From Solirubrobacter deserti (GTDB lineage Bacteria > Actinomycetota > Thermoleophilia > Solirubrobacterales > Solirubrobacteraceae), in assembly GCF_003344625.1 (NCBI RefSeq), contig NZ_QPKJ02000009.1, forward strand, positions 1 to 64,000: a stretch of 64,000 bases of DNA. Reading direction: 5' to 3'. Below are positions 50,530 through 60,892 of the stretch, in pieces. How positions within the stretch are numbered: position 1 is the stretch's first letter; the number at the start of each line of letters is the position of its first letter. The notes below the pieces were generated by a model, which was not told the origin of the DNA, ran no database searches, and saw nothing but the letters and a program-made list of their open reading frames with translations. The position numbers and the translations under genes were made by a program.

Positions 50530-51414
50530 GTGATCCCGGATCTCTCCGACGGACTCGACGCGTTCCGCCGTGGCCGGCTGGAGCGGCTCGGCGACCGCTA
50601 CGTGCAGGCGTCGACGATCGTGCCGACCGACGAGCAGTGGGACGCGTTCGTCCCGCTCGCGCAGGACTGGCGGACGCGCTACCCGCTGGTCGACGGCCTG
50701 GGCAACCTCGGCTCGGTCGACGACGATCCGCCCGCGGAGGCGCGGTACGTCGAGGTGCGGCGCACGCCGCTGGCGGCCCGGCTCCCGCGCTTCCCGAACC
50801 TGCTCGTCAACGGCAGCGACACCATCCCGGGCCACAACCTGGCCGAGGTGTGCGCCGCGATCCGGGCGGTCGCGACGGACCCGTCGATCGACCTGGACGG
50901 GATCATGGACCGTCTCCCCGGACCTGACTTCGCGACCGGCGGCGTCGTCCGCGGCGACCTACGGGAGATCTACGCGACCGGAGCGGGCACGCTGTGTCTG
51001 CGTGCGCGGGCTCACGTGGAGGAGCGGGAGATCGTGTTCACCGAGCTGCCGTACGGCGTCTGCAAGGGCGGCGAGCACGGGGTCATCCGGGAGATCGTGG
51101 ATGCGGTCGCCGCGCGGCGGATCTCCGGCGTCAGCGACGTCCAGGACTGGACGCACCGCGAAGGTATGCAGCTGGTGGTCATGACGGCGCCGCGAGGGGA
51201 CACGCTCGCGCTGCTGCAGGACCTCTACCGGGAGACGCGGCTCGAGACCGAGTACGCCGTCGACCTGACCGCGCGCGTCGACGGCGAGCCCCGCCGGTTC
51301 ACGCTGCGCGAGCTGATCGACGCGTATCTGGATGAGCACGGGCCGGCGGGCCTGGAGGCGCTCGCGCACGAGCACGGAGACCCGCGCCGCAGCCTGCTCA
51401 AGCCCTCGGCCTGA
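50530..51414 (+). CDS. Compact GyrA/ParC-like topoisomerase subunit
   Basis: A 294-residue stand-alone relative of the type IIA topoisomerase A subunit. The match is collinear: VIPDLSDGLDAF (GyrA ALPDVRDGL), YPLVDGLGNLGSVDDDPP, catalytic Arg-Tyr in EARYVEVR (Tyr73), PRFPNLLVNGS, PGHNLAEV, IDLDGIMDRLPGPDFATGG, VFTELPYGVCK, RRISGVSDVQD, LQDLYRETRLETEY and DLTARVDGEPRRFTLRELID. It lacks the helix that normally carries the quinolone-region HPHGD, the N-terminal arm that meets GyrB, most of the coiled-coil gate and the whole C-terminal pinwheel. GTG start, 24 bp from an ArsR-type operator. argG follows 24 bp downstream on the same strand. It cannot act as ordinary gyrase. Confidence 0.85.
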   Translation: MIPDLSDGLDAFRRGRLERLGDRYVQASTIVPTDEQWDAFVPLAQDWRTRYPLVDGLGNLGSVDDDPPAEARYVEVRRTPLAARLPRFPNLLVNGSDTIPGHNLAEVCAAIRAVATDPSIDLDGIMDRLPGPDFATGGVVRGDLREIYATGAGTLCLRARAHVEEREIVFTELPYGVCKGGEHGVIREIVDAVAARRISGVSDVQDWTHREGMQLVVMTAPRGDTLALLQDLYRETRLETEYAVDLTARVDGEPRRFTLRELIDAYLDEHGPAGLEALAHEHGDPRRSLLKPSA

Positions 51415-52803
<1,389 letters not shown>

Positions 52804-52818
52804 CGCCGCAGCGCCCCG

Positions 52819-52843
52819 GCATCACCTCCGCAAGAGGTGATGC
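52819..52843 (+). terminator. argG terminator hairpin
   Basis: GCATCACCTC and GAGGTGATGC form a perfect 10-bp stem with CGCAA loop, 15 bp after the argG stop. No T-run, as common in GC-rich actinobacteria. Confidence 0.65.
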
Positions 52844-52932
52844 GCGGGGGCGTGCCGGTGGAGCCGTGCCGCATGGTCGCGGCCCATCCATTAGCGTGAC
52901 GCGTTCGTTGGTCTGACCGATCGGAGTCGCCC

Positions 52933-54297
52933 ATGGAGATCCTGCACTCTGCCGTTGCGATCCTGGCCGCGATTCTGCTCATCATCAGGTTCAAGGTCGA
53001 CCCGGTGATCTCGCTGCTGCTCGCGTGCGCGTACCTCGGCCTGGCGACCGGGCTGGGAGCGGAGGGCACCGTCGAGCAGATCACCGGCGGCTTCGGCGAG
53101 ATCATGGCCGAGGTGGGGCTCCTCATCGGCTTCGGCGTGTTGATCGGAGCCTTGCTGCACTCGATGGGCGCCTTCGGCGACCTCGTCGAGATCCTCGCGC
53201 GTCGCATGGGTCGCCGGCTGCCGTACGCGATGGCCGGCACGCTCTCGACGATCTTCCCATCGATCTACGTCGACGTCCAGGTGGTCCTGGCCGCGCCGAT
53301 GGCCAAGGAGTCGGCACCGGTCGTCGACCGGCGTCACGGCCTGCCGTGGCTCGCGGGAGCCATGGGCATCGGCATCTTCGCCGGGTACGTGTTCGTCGTG
53401 CCCGGCCTCGCGGCCGTCGCCATCGCCGGGCTCATGGACGTCCCGCTCGGGACCTACTTGTTGTACGGCCTGCCGATCGGGCTGACGACCGCGCTGATCA
53501 CCACGTTCCTGTTCCGCCTCATCCTGTCGCGCGGCTTCTGGAAGGAGGAGTCCGACGTCGATCCGGACGCCGTCGTCGAGGAGCACTCCGACACCGCAGC
53601 TCACGCCCTGCCGCTCGCCGAGCGCGCCGCTCGATGGCCACTCTGGGTGCGCCTGCTGCCCATCCTCGTGCCGCTGGTCCTCATCGCCGCCGGCGCGATC
53701 GCGGACGTGGCGGATGCGACCAATGCGGTGCTCATGTTCCTCGGCAACGCGAACATCGCCCTCTTCATCGGCCTGCTGATCGCGTTCGCCATGGTTCGGT
53801 CCTCGCTCGGCGCCGACGGCGTCGAGACGGTCTTCACCGCCGGCCTCCGCACGACGGGCGAGATCCTGCTCGTCACCGGGGTCGGCGGGTCTCTCGGTGC
53901 GGTGATCGCCGAGAGCGGACTCGACGAGACCCTGAAGGACCTGTTCTCAGCCGACGAGAACGCGCCGGTGCTCCTGAGCATCCTGCTCGCGTGGGTGATC
54001 GCTGCCGTCCTGCACTTCGCGATCGGCTCCGTATCGGTCGGCGCGATCACGGCGGCGGGCATCATCTCGCCGATCGTCGGTTCCCTCGACATGGACCCCG
54101 TCGTCATCGCGCTCGCGATCGCCTCCGGCGCCATGTTCGCGCTTCACGTCAACAGCAACTTCTTCTGGATGTTCAGCCGACTGCTCGACATCACCACCCA
54201 GGGCACCCTGAAGACGTTGACACTGGCCACGTCGCTCGGGGCGGTCGTCTCCCTGCCGCTGGTCCTGCTCGCCAGTGTGGTCGCTGCGGCCACATAG
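52933..54297 (+). CDS. GntP-family permease
   Basis: A 454-residue transporter of the GntP (gluconate:H+ symporter) family, about 12 helices. Recognisable: MAEVGLLIGFGVLIGALLHS, AGTLSTIFPSIYVDVQVVL with VVLAAP, GNANIALFIGLLIAFAMV, and the C-terminal ALHVNSNFFWMFSRLLD. The family moves gluconate, fructuronate, D-serine or similar acids; the substrate here is unknown. GGAG precedes the ATG. No sugar-acid enzymes lie nearby. Confidence 0.9.
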   Translation: MEILHSAVAILAAILLIIRFKVDPVISLLLACAYLGLATGLGAEGTVEQITGGFGEIMAEVGLLIGFGVLIGALLHSMGAFGDLVEILARRMGRRLPYAMAGTLSTIFPSIYVDVQVVLAAPMAKESAPVVDRRHGLPWLAGAMGIGIFAGYVFVVPGLAAVAIAGLMDVPLGTYLLYGLPIGLTTALITTFLFRLILSRGFWKEESDVDPDAVVEEHSDTAAHALPLAERAARWPLWVRLLPILVPLVLIAAGAIADVADATNAVLMFLGNANIALFIGLLIAFAMVRSSLGADGVETVFTAGLRTTGEILLVTGVGGSLGAVIAESGLDETLKDLFSADENAPVLLSILLAWVIAAVLHFAIGSVSVGAITAAGIISPIVGSLDMDPVVIALAIASGAMFALHVNSNFFWMFSRLLDITTQGTLKTLTLATSLGAVVSLPLVLLASVVAAAT

Positions 54298-54340
54298 GCA
54301 CACGTCACAGCAACGATGGGTTGCGCGACTGTCTGAGTGC

Positions 54341-54871
54341 ATGCTCGAGCGCCACGACATCACGCGCCTCTACGACCGGCACGCGGGTGTCATGCTCGGG
54401 TTCTTCGCGCGACGGACCTTCGATCCGGATGCCGCGGTGGATCTAGTTGCCGAGACCTTCGCTCGAGCGTTCATCGACCGCGGGCGCTTTCGCGGCCAGA
54501 CCGAGTCTGAGCAGGCGGCGTGGCTGTACGGGATCGCCCGCAACCTGCTCGCGGACTGGCGACGCAAAGCGCACGTCGAGCGCCGGGCGATGGCGAAGCT
54601 TGGTGTGGAGCGGCGCGCGCTGACCGAGAGCGAGTACGACCGCATCGAGGAGCTCGCGGGACTTGACGAGCTCCGGGGCGATGTCCGGGCCGGGCTGGAC
54701 CACTTGTCTGAGAATCATCGCGACGCGCTGCAGCTGCGGGTCGTCGAGGAGCGTGAGTACCGCGACGTCGCCCGAGCGCTGGGCGTCACCGAGCAGACGG
54801 CCCGTGCCCGCGTGAGCCGGGCTCTCGGCGTCTTGCGCCGTCACCTCGCTGAGGAGCCCAACCGTGCCTGA
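54341..54871 (+). CDS. ECF sigma factor
   Basis: A 176-residue sigma-70 ECF factor. Region 2: ITRLYDRHAGVMLGFFARRT, FDPDAAVDLVAETFARAFID and EQAAWLYGIARNLLADWRRK. Region 4: LDHLSENHRDALQLRVVEER and VTEQTARARVSRALGVL. It overlaps the next gene by 8 bp (GTG inside its last codons), the arrangement expected for a sigma/anti-sigma pair, but the partner carries an MreC domain. The ATG at 54341 is preferred over earlier in-frame starts that run into the permease gene. Confidence 0.9.
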   Translation: MLERHDITRLYDRHAGVMLGFFARRTFDPDAAVDLVAETFARAFIDRGRFRGQTESEQAAWLYGIARNLLADWRRKAHVERRAMAKLGVERRALTESEYDRIEELAGLDELRGDVRAGLDHLSENHRDALQLRVVEEREYRDVARALGVTEQTARARVSRALGVLRRHLAEEPNRA

Positions 54872-55772
54872 CATCCTCGACGAGCTGCGCACGGCGCTTG
54901 ACTCGGCGTTCGAGCGTGCTGAGAAAGCAGACGGCGCCCGGGCGCAGCGGCCGCCGAAGCGGCGATCGACGCCCGGGCACACGGCCGGCCCCGACGGAGC
55001 CGCGCACGTGGGCGAAGCGCGGCGCGTCGGTCCTCCTCGCGGGCGCCGGTCGCGATTTCTGACGGTCGTGATGCCCGTCGCAGCGGCAGCGCTCGTCTTC
55101 GCCGCGGTCGTCGCATACCGACCGGCGCGAGAGCGCATCCCAGCGGACGAGCGCGCCGTGCCCGCGACTGCAGATGCTGGCCGGCGGATCGTCCAGGTCG
55201 ATCCGCGTACGGGCAAGATCATCCCGGCGGCTCCTCCCTTCGGGCGCAGGTACAAGCCGGTGAGCGCGATCGTGTCCGGGCGCTCGTCCAAGACCTGGGA
55301 CCAGCAGGTGCAGATCGACAAGGGCCTCGCCGACGGCGTTCACCGCGGCGACTCGGTGATCGACGCCGCCGGCCTCGTCGGGACGGTCGCGAACGCGACC
55401 CGCGGCTCCGCCGTCGTGACGTTGATCACGGACCCAAGCTTCGCCACGAGCGTCTACGCCGGCCGTGATCGGAACCTCGGCTCGGTCACTTCCGCGTTCG
55501 GGTCGCCTGGCGCGCTGCTGTTCGAGCCGGTGGACGGGAGCGCCAACGTGCGCGCGAACGACCTTGTCTACACAGCGGGCACCATCGACCCCGCGCTTGA
55601 GTCTCGCTACCCCCGAGCCGTCCCGATCGGCCGCGTCAGTCGAATCGAGCTCGGCAACGGCGACCTGGACAGACGGTTCTACGTCGAGCCCGCGGCTGAG
55701 CTCAGCCGCCTCGACATCGTCCAGGTCCTCACGGACGCGCGCTCAAGATCGGGGACCAGCGAGAACCGGTGA
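54864..55772 (+). CDS. Single-pass membrane protein with MreC domain (possible anti-sigma)
   Basis: A 302-residue protein coupled to an ECF sigma factor. The N-terminal cytosolic part (about 1-60; DILDELRTALDSAFERAE) is the kind of short helical segment seen on sigma-linked membrane proteins. One membrane helix follows (about 63-84, FLTVVMPVAAAALVFAAVVA). The outside part (about 128-293) matches the MreC cell-shape domain: IDKGLADGVHRGDSVIDAAG, TLITDPSFATSVYAGRDRNL, GALLFEPVDGSANVRANDLV, ALESRYPRAVPIGRVSRIE and LSRLDIVQVLTD. The coiled coil that normally precedes MreC is missing. It may sense wall status and hold the sigma factor. No mreB, mreD or rodA is nearby. Confidence 0.85.
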   Translation: MPDILDELRTALDSAFERAEKADGARAQRPPKRRSTPGHTAGPDGAAHVGEARRVGPPRGRRSRFLTVVMPVAAAALVFAAVVAYRPARERIPADERAVPATADAGRRIVQVDPRTGKIIPAAPPFGRRYKPVSAIVSGRSSKTWDQQVQIDKGLADGVHRGDSVIDAAGLVGTVANATRGSAVVTLITDPSFATSVYAGRDRNLGSVTSAFGSPGALLFEPVDGSANVRANDLVYTAGTIDPALESRYPRAVPIGRVSRIELGNGDLDRRFYVEPAAELSRLDIVQVLTDARSRSGTSENR

Positions 55773-55811
55773 AACGCCGGTGCCGACATGGACTTCAGCG
55801 AACGCCGGACG

Positions 55812-56129
55812 CTACTCGTCGATCCAAGCAATTGCGTCCCCGCACGGTTCGGGCGGCGCCACGTCGCTGGCCTCGACGATCTCGAGCCAATTGGCGAAGA
55901 GGCTGCCGGCGACACCATCGGCATCGCGCGGCTCATCGGGCCTCGGAAGCGCGCTGGCTCGGTACGCGTACGTGGTACCCGGGCGCTTTCTCGCCTCGAA
56001 CTCGAACACCACATACGGTCCTTGCCGTCGGACCGATCCGGCGATCAGACCCGCGTAGTGCTGCCGGTTCTCTTCCAGTTGGGTCGCTGCGGAGGCCCGG
56101 ACGGCCTCGACGAACTCTTCATCGGTCAC
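55812..56129 (-). CDS. Hypothetical protein
   Basis: A 105-residue acidic protein, GTG start (VTDEEFVEAVRASAATQLEE, then GPYVVFEFEARKRPGTTYAY, SLFANWLEIVEASD). Mixed helix and strand, with Glu-rich edges. No family is recognised. It may be an immunity-type or regulatory protein, but there is no evidence beyond size and charge. A strong hairpin lies about 100 bp upstream. Confidence 0.5.
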   Translation of the reverse strand: MTDEEFVEAVRASAATQLEENRQHYAGLIAGSVRRQGPYVVFEFEARKRPGTTYAYRASALPRPDEPRDADGVAGSLFANWLEIVEASDVAPPEPCGDAIAWIDE

Positions 56130-56231
56130 ACCGGTACAACTACCCGTAGGCCGCTGCGCCACGGTCGCCGAAGTGGGGGTTCTCGACGAACCCGCCGCGT
56201 CGTCGGCTGCGGCAACGCCGCCCGAGGTGCG

Positions 56232-56260
56232 ACGAACCCTTCGAATAGCGAAGGGTTCGT
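56232..56260 (-). terminator. Strong hairpin downstream of lipoprotein gene
   Basis: ACGAACCCTTCG and CGAAGGGTTCGT make a perfect 12-bp stem with a 5-base loop, about 120 bp beyond the stop of the lipoprotein gene on the minus strand. Confidence 0.6.
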
Positions 56261-56381
56261 TACGCCGACGCAGATCTTGTCGCCGCTGCTTCGGACGAGA
56301 AGCGAAAGCTCCGGTCGATGGCCCGAGTGGTGCCAGGCACCGAGCGTGCTCGGAGTTTCTGCTGAGCGTGCACCGCCTCCG

Positions 56382-56753
56382 CTACTCGATTGGCTCCACG
56401 CCGACGATCGTCGATCGCTGCACATAGACGTCGATGCGATTGAACTGTGACGAGCCCTCGACCAGGCCACCGCGTCCGTCACGGAAGACCACTCGTACGA
56501 CGCAGCCGTGCCGGCGTGCGAGGCGTACGGCCGCCTGTTCCTCGAGTCCGATGAGCGAGCGTGCGTCGAAGCTCTGGGGCGCCGGGACCAAGCGGTCATC
56601 GGACGGAGTGACCGGACACTGGATGGAGTCCTGCGGCGCCGCGTAACGGGCTGGAATCGGATTCGCGGGAGGTGCCTGTTCGTGCGACCCGCAGCCTCCG
56701 ACCACCAGCAGTGCGGCAAGCCACGGCGATCGGAAGTTGCGGGAAGACATCAA
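56382..56753 (-). CDS. Lipoprotein with I78-like inhibitor domain
   Basis: A 123-residue lipoprotein: N-terminal signal with lipobox VVGGCG, then a Pro-rich stretch and a compact domain of about 65 residues (FDARSLIGLEEQAAVRLARR, VVRVVFRDG, FNRIDVYVQRSTIVGVE). The closing part resembles I78/potato-inhibitor-type small domains (a helix GL--A, a VRVV-RDG strand, an R-(I/L)N-type strand). Protease inhibition is suggested, not shown. ATG at 56753 or 56750. Confidence 0.65.
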   Translation of the reverse strand: MMSSRNFRSPWLAALLVVGGCGSHEQAPPANPIPARYAAPQDSIQCPVTPSDDRLVPAPQSFDARSLIGLEEQAAVRLARRHGCVVRVVFRDGRGGLVEGSSQFNRIDVYVQRSTIVGVEPIE

Positions 56754-56986
56754 GGCCTATTGTGCCGTCGGCGTCGGCCACCGTCGCGACCGGCGTGGGG
56801 GCGTAGGCGATCAGAGAGACCACGAGCCATACCGCTGATGCGTGATTCGTAGCGATCCGCAGCGTGGGCCGATCGCTGGTTGGCCGGTGCGGGCCGCGCC
56901 GAGGCGCGACCATGCGGAGTCGGCACTCGCACGGGCGAGTTCGCTGCGCCCTTGACGGCACCCCGGGAGCCGGAGAGACTCGTCTT

Positions 56987-58036
56987 GTGACCAAGCGCGC
57001 TAAGGAGGACGAACTCACCGCCGAGCGGCGCACTCCTGAGGCCGTCCCCGCGCCGGCCGGGCCGCCGCCGGAGTTGGCGCGGGTGCTCGCCGCCCAACGT
57101 GGCGCAGGCAACGCGATGGTCTCCCGCGCGCTGATCAAGCAGCGCACGGGGGTCCGGCAGATCCACGGCGACTGGATCGGCGACATCGTCAACAAGGCGA
57201 AGAAGTCGGCCGGTATGCCGTACGTCGCCACGATCGGCAGCGAGAAGGTGCAGGTCGTCAGCGCCGCCGAGGAGGCCGAAGCGGCCCGGATCATCAAGGA
57301 CATCCAGGACAAGTACGGAATCGAGGTCTCGACCAGCAAGGGCGTCCAGGCGGTCAAGGACCACTACGACAAGGCGCCCGAGGACGTGCGCAAGAAGGTC
57401 AAGGGCGCGACCTGGCTGTTCGCCGAGCTCGTCGCGCTCGAGCGAGCGCTTGCCCACTTCGCTCCGATCCTGGGCTCCCGGCGTTCGACGTCGGAGCGCA
57501 TCGGCGCCGAGCAGGAGATCACCTCGGCTTCCAAGGTCGACCAGTCGATCACGAAGAACACCGCCACCGGCGCGCTCGACGACGCCACGCTCGGCGAGTT
57601 CTTCCGCGACTCGAAGAACTTCGCGCTGTTCACCCCGGGCGAGACCTCCGACATCGACTTCCCCGGCGACGTCCCCAAGCAACTCGAGGCGACCACCGTG
57701 CACGAGATCGCGCACGGGCTGATGAAGTACGCCGAGGGCGACTTCATGAAGGAGACCGGCTACTGGACCGATCGCGCCACCAAGAGCGGCACTGCCGGGG
57801 CCGAGGCGCCGCCGACCAGCTACGGCGACAAGAACGCCTCTGAGGATCTCTCCGAGTCCACCATGTTCTTCTTCGTCTCGCCCGACCGGTTGAAGAACGG
57901 CGACGGCTCGGCGGCCGCGGGCACGCCGGGCAACCCCTGCCCGAAGCGCTACGCGTTCTTGGAGAAGATCGTCGGCAAGTGGAAGCTGCCCGTGGGCGAC
58001 TTCCCGACGCCCAACAAGGACACCGCGTACGCGTGA
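56987..58036 (+). CDS. AGN-motif protein with zincin (HExxH) domain
   Basis: A 349-residue protein, GTG start. The N-terminal prefix (about 15-50) has LARVLAAQRGAGNAMVSRAL, matching the A-x-QR-x-AGN-x-x-V motif seen on many actinobacterial proteins near contractile-injection or toxin loci. The C-terminal half is a zincin-like protease: TTVHEIAHGLMKYAEGDF (HExxH, about 240) and a likely third ligand in NASEDLSESTMFFF. No classical signal peptide. The stop overlaps the ATG of a small acidic gene (TGATG), as in effector/immunity pairs. A related AGN-motif protein lies at 60893-61960. A toxin is likely, not proved. Confidence 0.75.
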   Translation: MTKRAKEDELTAERRTPEAVPAPAGPPPELARVLAAQRGAGNAMVSRALIKQRTGVRQIHGDWIGDIVNKAKKSAGMPYVATIGSEKVQVVSAAEEAEAARIIKDIQDKYGIEVSTSKGVQAVKDHYDKAPEDVRKKVKGATWLFAELVALERALAHFAPILGSRRSTSERIGAEQEITSASKVDQSITKNTATGALDDATLGEFFRDSKNFALFTPGETSDIDFPGDVPKQLEATTVHEIAHGLMKYAEGDFMKETGYWTDRATKSGTAGAEAPPTSYGDKNASEDLSESTMFFFVSPDRLKNGDGSAAAGTPGNPCPKRYAFLEKIVGKWKLPVGDFPTPNKDTAYA

Positions 58037-58452
58037 TGCTCGATCAGGCTTACGCGCTGCGCGGGTTGTCGCGCGACGAGGTGCTGTCGCGGGCCCCGGA
58101 CGCCGTCGTCGAGGACGGCGTCCGCTACGAACGGCTGCGCCCGGTCGCCCGCGTGCGGGCGGCCTCGCTGTGGCCGGGGTTCTTCTACTTCGACGGTGAC
58201 CGGCAGGTGATGCTCTACGCGGGCGCGCCCGAGGACGTGGACCCCGACGCGCTGGCCGCCGCGCTCGGACCCGGTGCGCATGAGCTGCGCTCGCGGGCGG
58301 GCAAGCGGGCCGTGCTGTACGTGTGGCCGGAGCGCGGCGTCGCGTTCTCCGAAGAGGATGGCGCGGTCGACTTCCTCGAGGTCTTCGCGCCAACGACCTT
58401 GGCGGACTACTCGGAGCGGATCTACGAGGATCCGGGCCAGTTCATCCGCTGA
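58036..58452 (+). CDS. Small protein coupled to zincin gene (possible immunity)
   Basis: A 138-residue acidic protein: GLSRDEVLSRAPDAVVEDGV, VRAASLWPGFFYFDGDRQVM with LYAGAP, LYVWPERGVAFSEEDGAVDF and TTLADYSERIYEDPGQFIR. No known family. Its ATG overlaps the zincin stop, so the ratio of the two products is fixed by coupling, typical for immunity proteins or chaperones. No signal peptide, consistent with a cytosolic neutraliser. Confidence 0.65.
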   Translation: MLDQAYALRGLSRDEVLSRAPDAVVEDGVRYERLRPVARVRAASLWPGFFYFDGDRQVMLYAGAPEDVDPDALAAALGPGAHELRSRAGKRAVLYVWPERGVAFSEEDGAVDFLEVFAPTTLADYSERIYEDPGQFIR

Positions 58453-58537
58453 GCTGCTCGCGCAGCCATGACTGGCCGGCGGGTTCGTATCGGCGTCCGC
58501 GCCGCAGGTTGGGCACCATCGAGGTGGCGCGAGCCGA

Positions 58538-60850
58538 TCAATAGGGCCACACCCATGACTTGACGCTGTCGGGATCGTCGCCGTGCTCGCGCGTGTGGGC
58601 ACGGTGGCGCAGCCGCTCGTCGACCATCTGCTGGCGCAGATGCGCGGCGCGCGAGCCCAGGCTGGGCACGCGGTCGATCACGTCCATCACCAGGTGGAAG
58701 CGGTCCATGTCGTTGAGCATCACCATGTCGAACGGGGTCGTGGTGGTGCCCTCCTCCTTGTAGCCGCGCACGTGGAGGTTGCCGTGGTTGGTGCGGCGGT
58801 AGGCGAGCCGGTGGATCAGCCACGGGTAGCCGTGGTAGGCGAAGATCACCGGACGGTCGACGGTGAACAGCGCGTCGAACTGGCCGTGCGAGAGCCCGTG
58901 CGGGTGCTCGGAGTCGTCCTGCAGGCGCATCAGGTCGACGATGTTGATCACGCGCACCTTCAGGTCGGGCAGGTGCTCGCGCAACAGCGCGGCGGCGGCG
59001 AGCGTCTCCAGTGTCGGGACGTCCCCGGCGCAGGCGAGCACGACGTCGGGGTCGCTGCCGGCGTCGTTGGACGCCCAGTCCCAGATCCCGATCCCGCGCG
59101 TACAGTGCGCGATCGCCTCGTCCATCCCCAGCAGGTTCAGGCACGGCTGCTTACCGGCGACGACGACGTTGACGTAGTGCTTGCTGCGCAGGCAGTGATC
59201 GGCGACCGACAGCAGCGTGTTGGCGTCCGGCGGGAGGTAGACGCGGACGATCTCGGCCTTCTTGTTGACCACGTGATCGATGAAGCCCGGGTCCTGGTGG
59301 GAGAAGCCGTTGTGGTCCTGACGCCAGACGTGCGAGGACAGCAGGTAGTTGAGCGACGCGATCGGCGCGCGCCACGGGATGTCGCGCGTGACCTTCAACC
59401 ACTTCGCGTGCTGGTTGAACATCGAGTCGACGATGTGGATGAACGCCTCGTAGCAGTTGAACACGCCGTGGCGGCCGGTGAGCAGGTAGCCCTCCAGCCA
59501 GCCCTGGCACAGGTGCTCGGACAGCACCTCCATCACGCGGCCGTCGGGCGCGAGGTGCTCGTCGGTGTCGAGCGTCTCGGCCTGCCAGGTGCGGCCGGTG
59601 ACGTCGAAAAGCGCCTGCAGCCGGTTCGAGGCCGTCTCGTCGGGCCCGAACACGCGGAACGTGCGCATGTTGTCGCGCATGACGTCGCGCAGGAACGTGC
59701 CGAGCACGCGCATCGGCTCGCTCGAGGTCTCGGCCGGGCTCGGGACGTCGACGGCGTAGTCGCGGAAGTCCGGCAGGCGCAGGTCCTCGAGCAGCTCGCC
59801 GCCGTTGGCCTGCGGGATCGCACCCATCCGCAGCGGACCCTCTGGCGCCTGGTCGGTCAGCTCCACGAGCGGGACGCCGTCCTCGTCGAACAGCTCCTCG
59901 GGTTTGTACGAGCGCATCCACGCCTCCAGCGCGGCCAGGTGCTCCGGATTGTCGGCGAGCCCGGCAAGCGGGACCTGGTGCGCGCGGAACGTGTTCTCGA
60001 CCGGCGTGCCGTCGACCTCCTTCGGGCCCGTCCAGCCCTTCGGCGTGCGCAGGACGATCATCGGGTGCTCGCCGGCGGCCAGCGCGTCGAGCGCTTGCTC
60101 GAGCGTGGCGGCGAGCTGCGCGTGCACCGCGTGCGGGTCGTCGCCCTCCACGAACAGCGGCTCGTGGCCGTACCCCCGCATCAGGTCGCCCAGCGCGGTG
60201 TCGCCGATCCGCGCGAGCACCGTCGGGTTGGCGATCTTGTAGCCGTTGAGGTGCAGGACGGGCAGCACCTTGCCGTCCCGCTCCGGGTGCAGGAACTTGT
60301 TCGAGTGCCAGCTCGCGGCGAGCGGGCCGGTCTCGGCCTCACCGTCGCCGACCACGCACAGCACCAGCAGCTCCGGGTTGTCGAACGCGGCGCCGTAGGC
60401 GTGCACGAGCGCGTACCCGAGCTCGCCACCCTCGTGGATCGAGCCGGGCGTCTCCGGCGCGACGTGGCTCGGGATCCCGCCCGGGTAGGAGAACTGCTTG
60501 AACAGCTCGCGCATCCCGCGCTCGTCGCGCGACACGCTCGGGTAGCGCTCGCTGTAGGAGCCCTCCAGCCACGTGTTGGCGACGAGCCCCGGGCCGCCGT
60601 GCCCCGGTCCGGTGATGAACAGCGTCGGTTGGTCGCGCAGCTTGATCAGCCGGTTCATGTGCGCGTACAGCAGGTTCAAGCCCGGTGTCGTGCCCCAGTG
60701 ACCGAGCAGCCTCGGTTTGACGTGCTCGAGCGTGAGCGGCTCACGCAGCAGCGGGTTGTCCCGGAGGTAGATCTGCCCGACGGACAGGTAGTTGGTGGCG
60801 CGCCAATACGCGTGGAGCCGCTCGAGCTCCGCGCTCTCGATCCCGGTCAC
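58538..60850 (-). CDS. xfp: Xylulose-5-P/fructose-6-P phosphoketolase
   Basis: A 770-residue phosphoketolase, normal length. TPP enzyme motifs: [93 protein letters not shown] and the C-terminal [20 protein letters not shown]. It cleaves xylulose-5-P (and often fructose-6-P) to acetyl phosphate and a triose/tetrose phosphate. Acetate kinase or phosphotransacetylase is not next to it in this window, so acetyl phosphate would have to be used by enzymes encoded elsewhere. It lies between two AGN-motif genes with no clear link to them. Confidence 0.96.
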   Translation of the reverse strand: MTGIESAELERLHAYWRATNYLSVGQIYLRDNPLLREPLTLEHVKPRLLGHWGTTPGLNLLYAHMNRLIKLRDQPTLFITGPGHGGPGLVANTWLEGSYSERYPSVSRDERGMRELFKQFSYPGGIPSHVAPETPGSIHEGGELGYALVHAYGAAFDNPELLVLCVVGDGEAETGPLAASWHSNKFLHPERDGKVLPVLHLNGYKIANPTVLARIGDTALGDLMRGYGHEPLFVEGDDPHAVHAQLAATLEQALDALAAGEHPMIVLRTPKGWTGPKEVDGTPVENTFRAHQVPLAGLADNPEHLAALEAWMRSYKPEELFDEDGVPLVELTDQAPEGPLRMGAIPQANGGELLEDLRLPDFRDYAVDVPSPAETSSEPMRVLGTFLRDVMRDNMRTFRVFGPDETASNRLQALFDVTGRTWQAETLDTDEHLAPDGRVMEVLSEHLCQGWLEGYLLTGRHGVFNCYEAFIHIVDSMFNQHAKWLKVTRDIPWRAPIASLNYLLSSHVWRQDHNGFSHQDPGFIDHVVNKKAEIVRVYLPPDANTLLSVADHCLRSKHYVNVVVAGKQPCLNLLGMDEAIAHCTRGIGIWDWASNDAGSDPDVVLACAGDVPTLETLAAAALLREHLPDLKVRVINIVDLMRLQDDSEHPHGLSHGQFDALFTVDRPVIFAYHGYPWLIHRLAYRRTNHGNLHVRGYKEEGTTTTPFDMVMLNDMDRFHLVMDVIDRVPSLGSRAAHLRQQMVDERLRHRAHTREHGDDPDSVKSWVWPY

Positions 60851-60892
60851 GTCGCGATCGTACCGGGGGCGCCGCCTCCGACCTCGGCCGGC

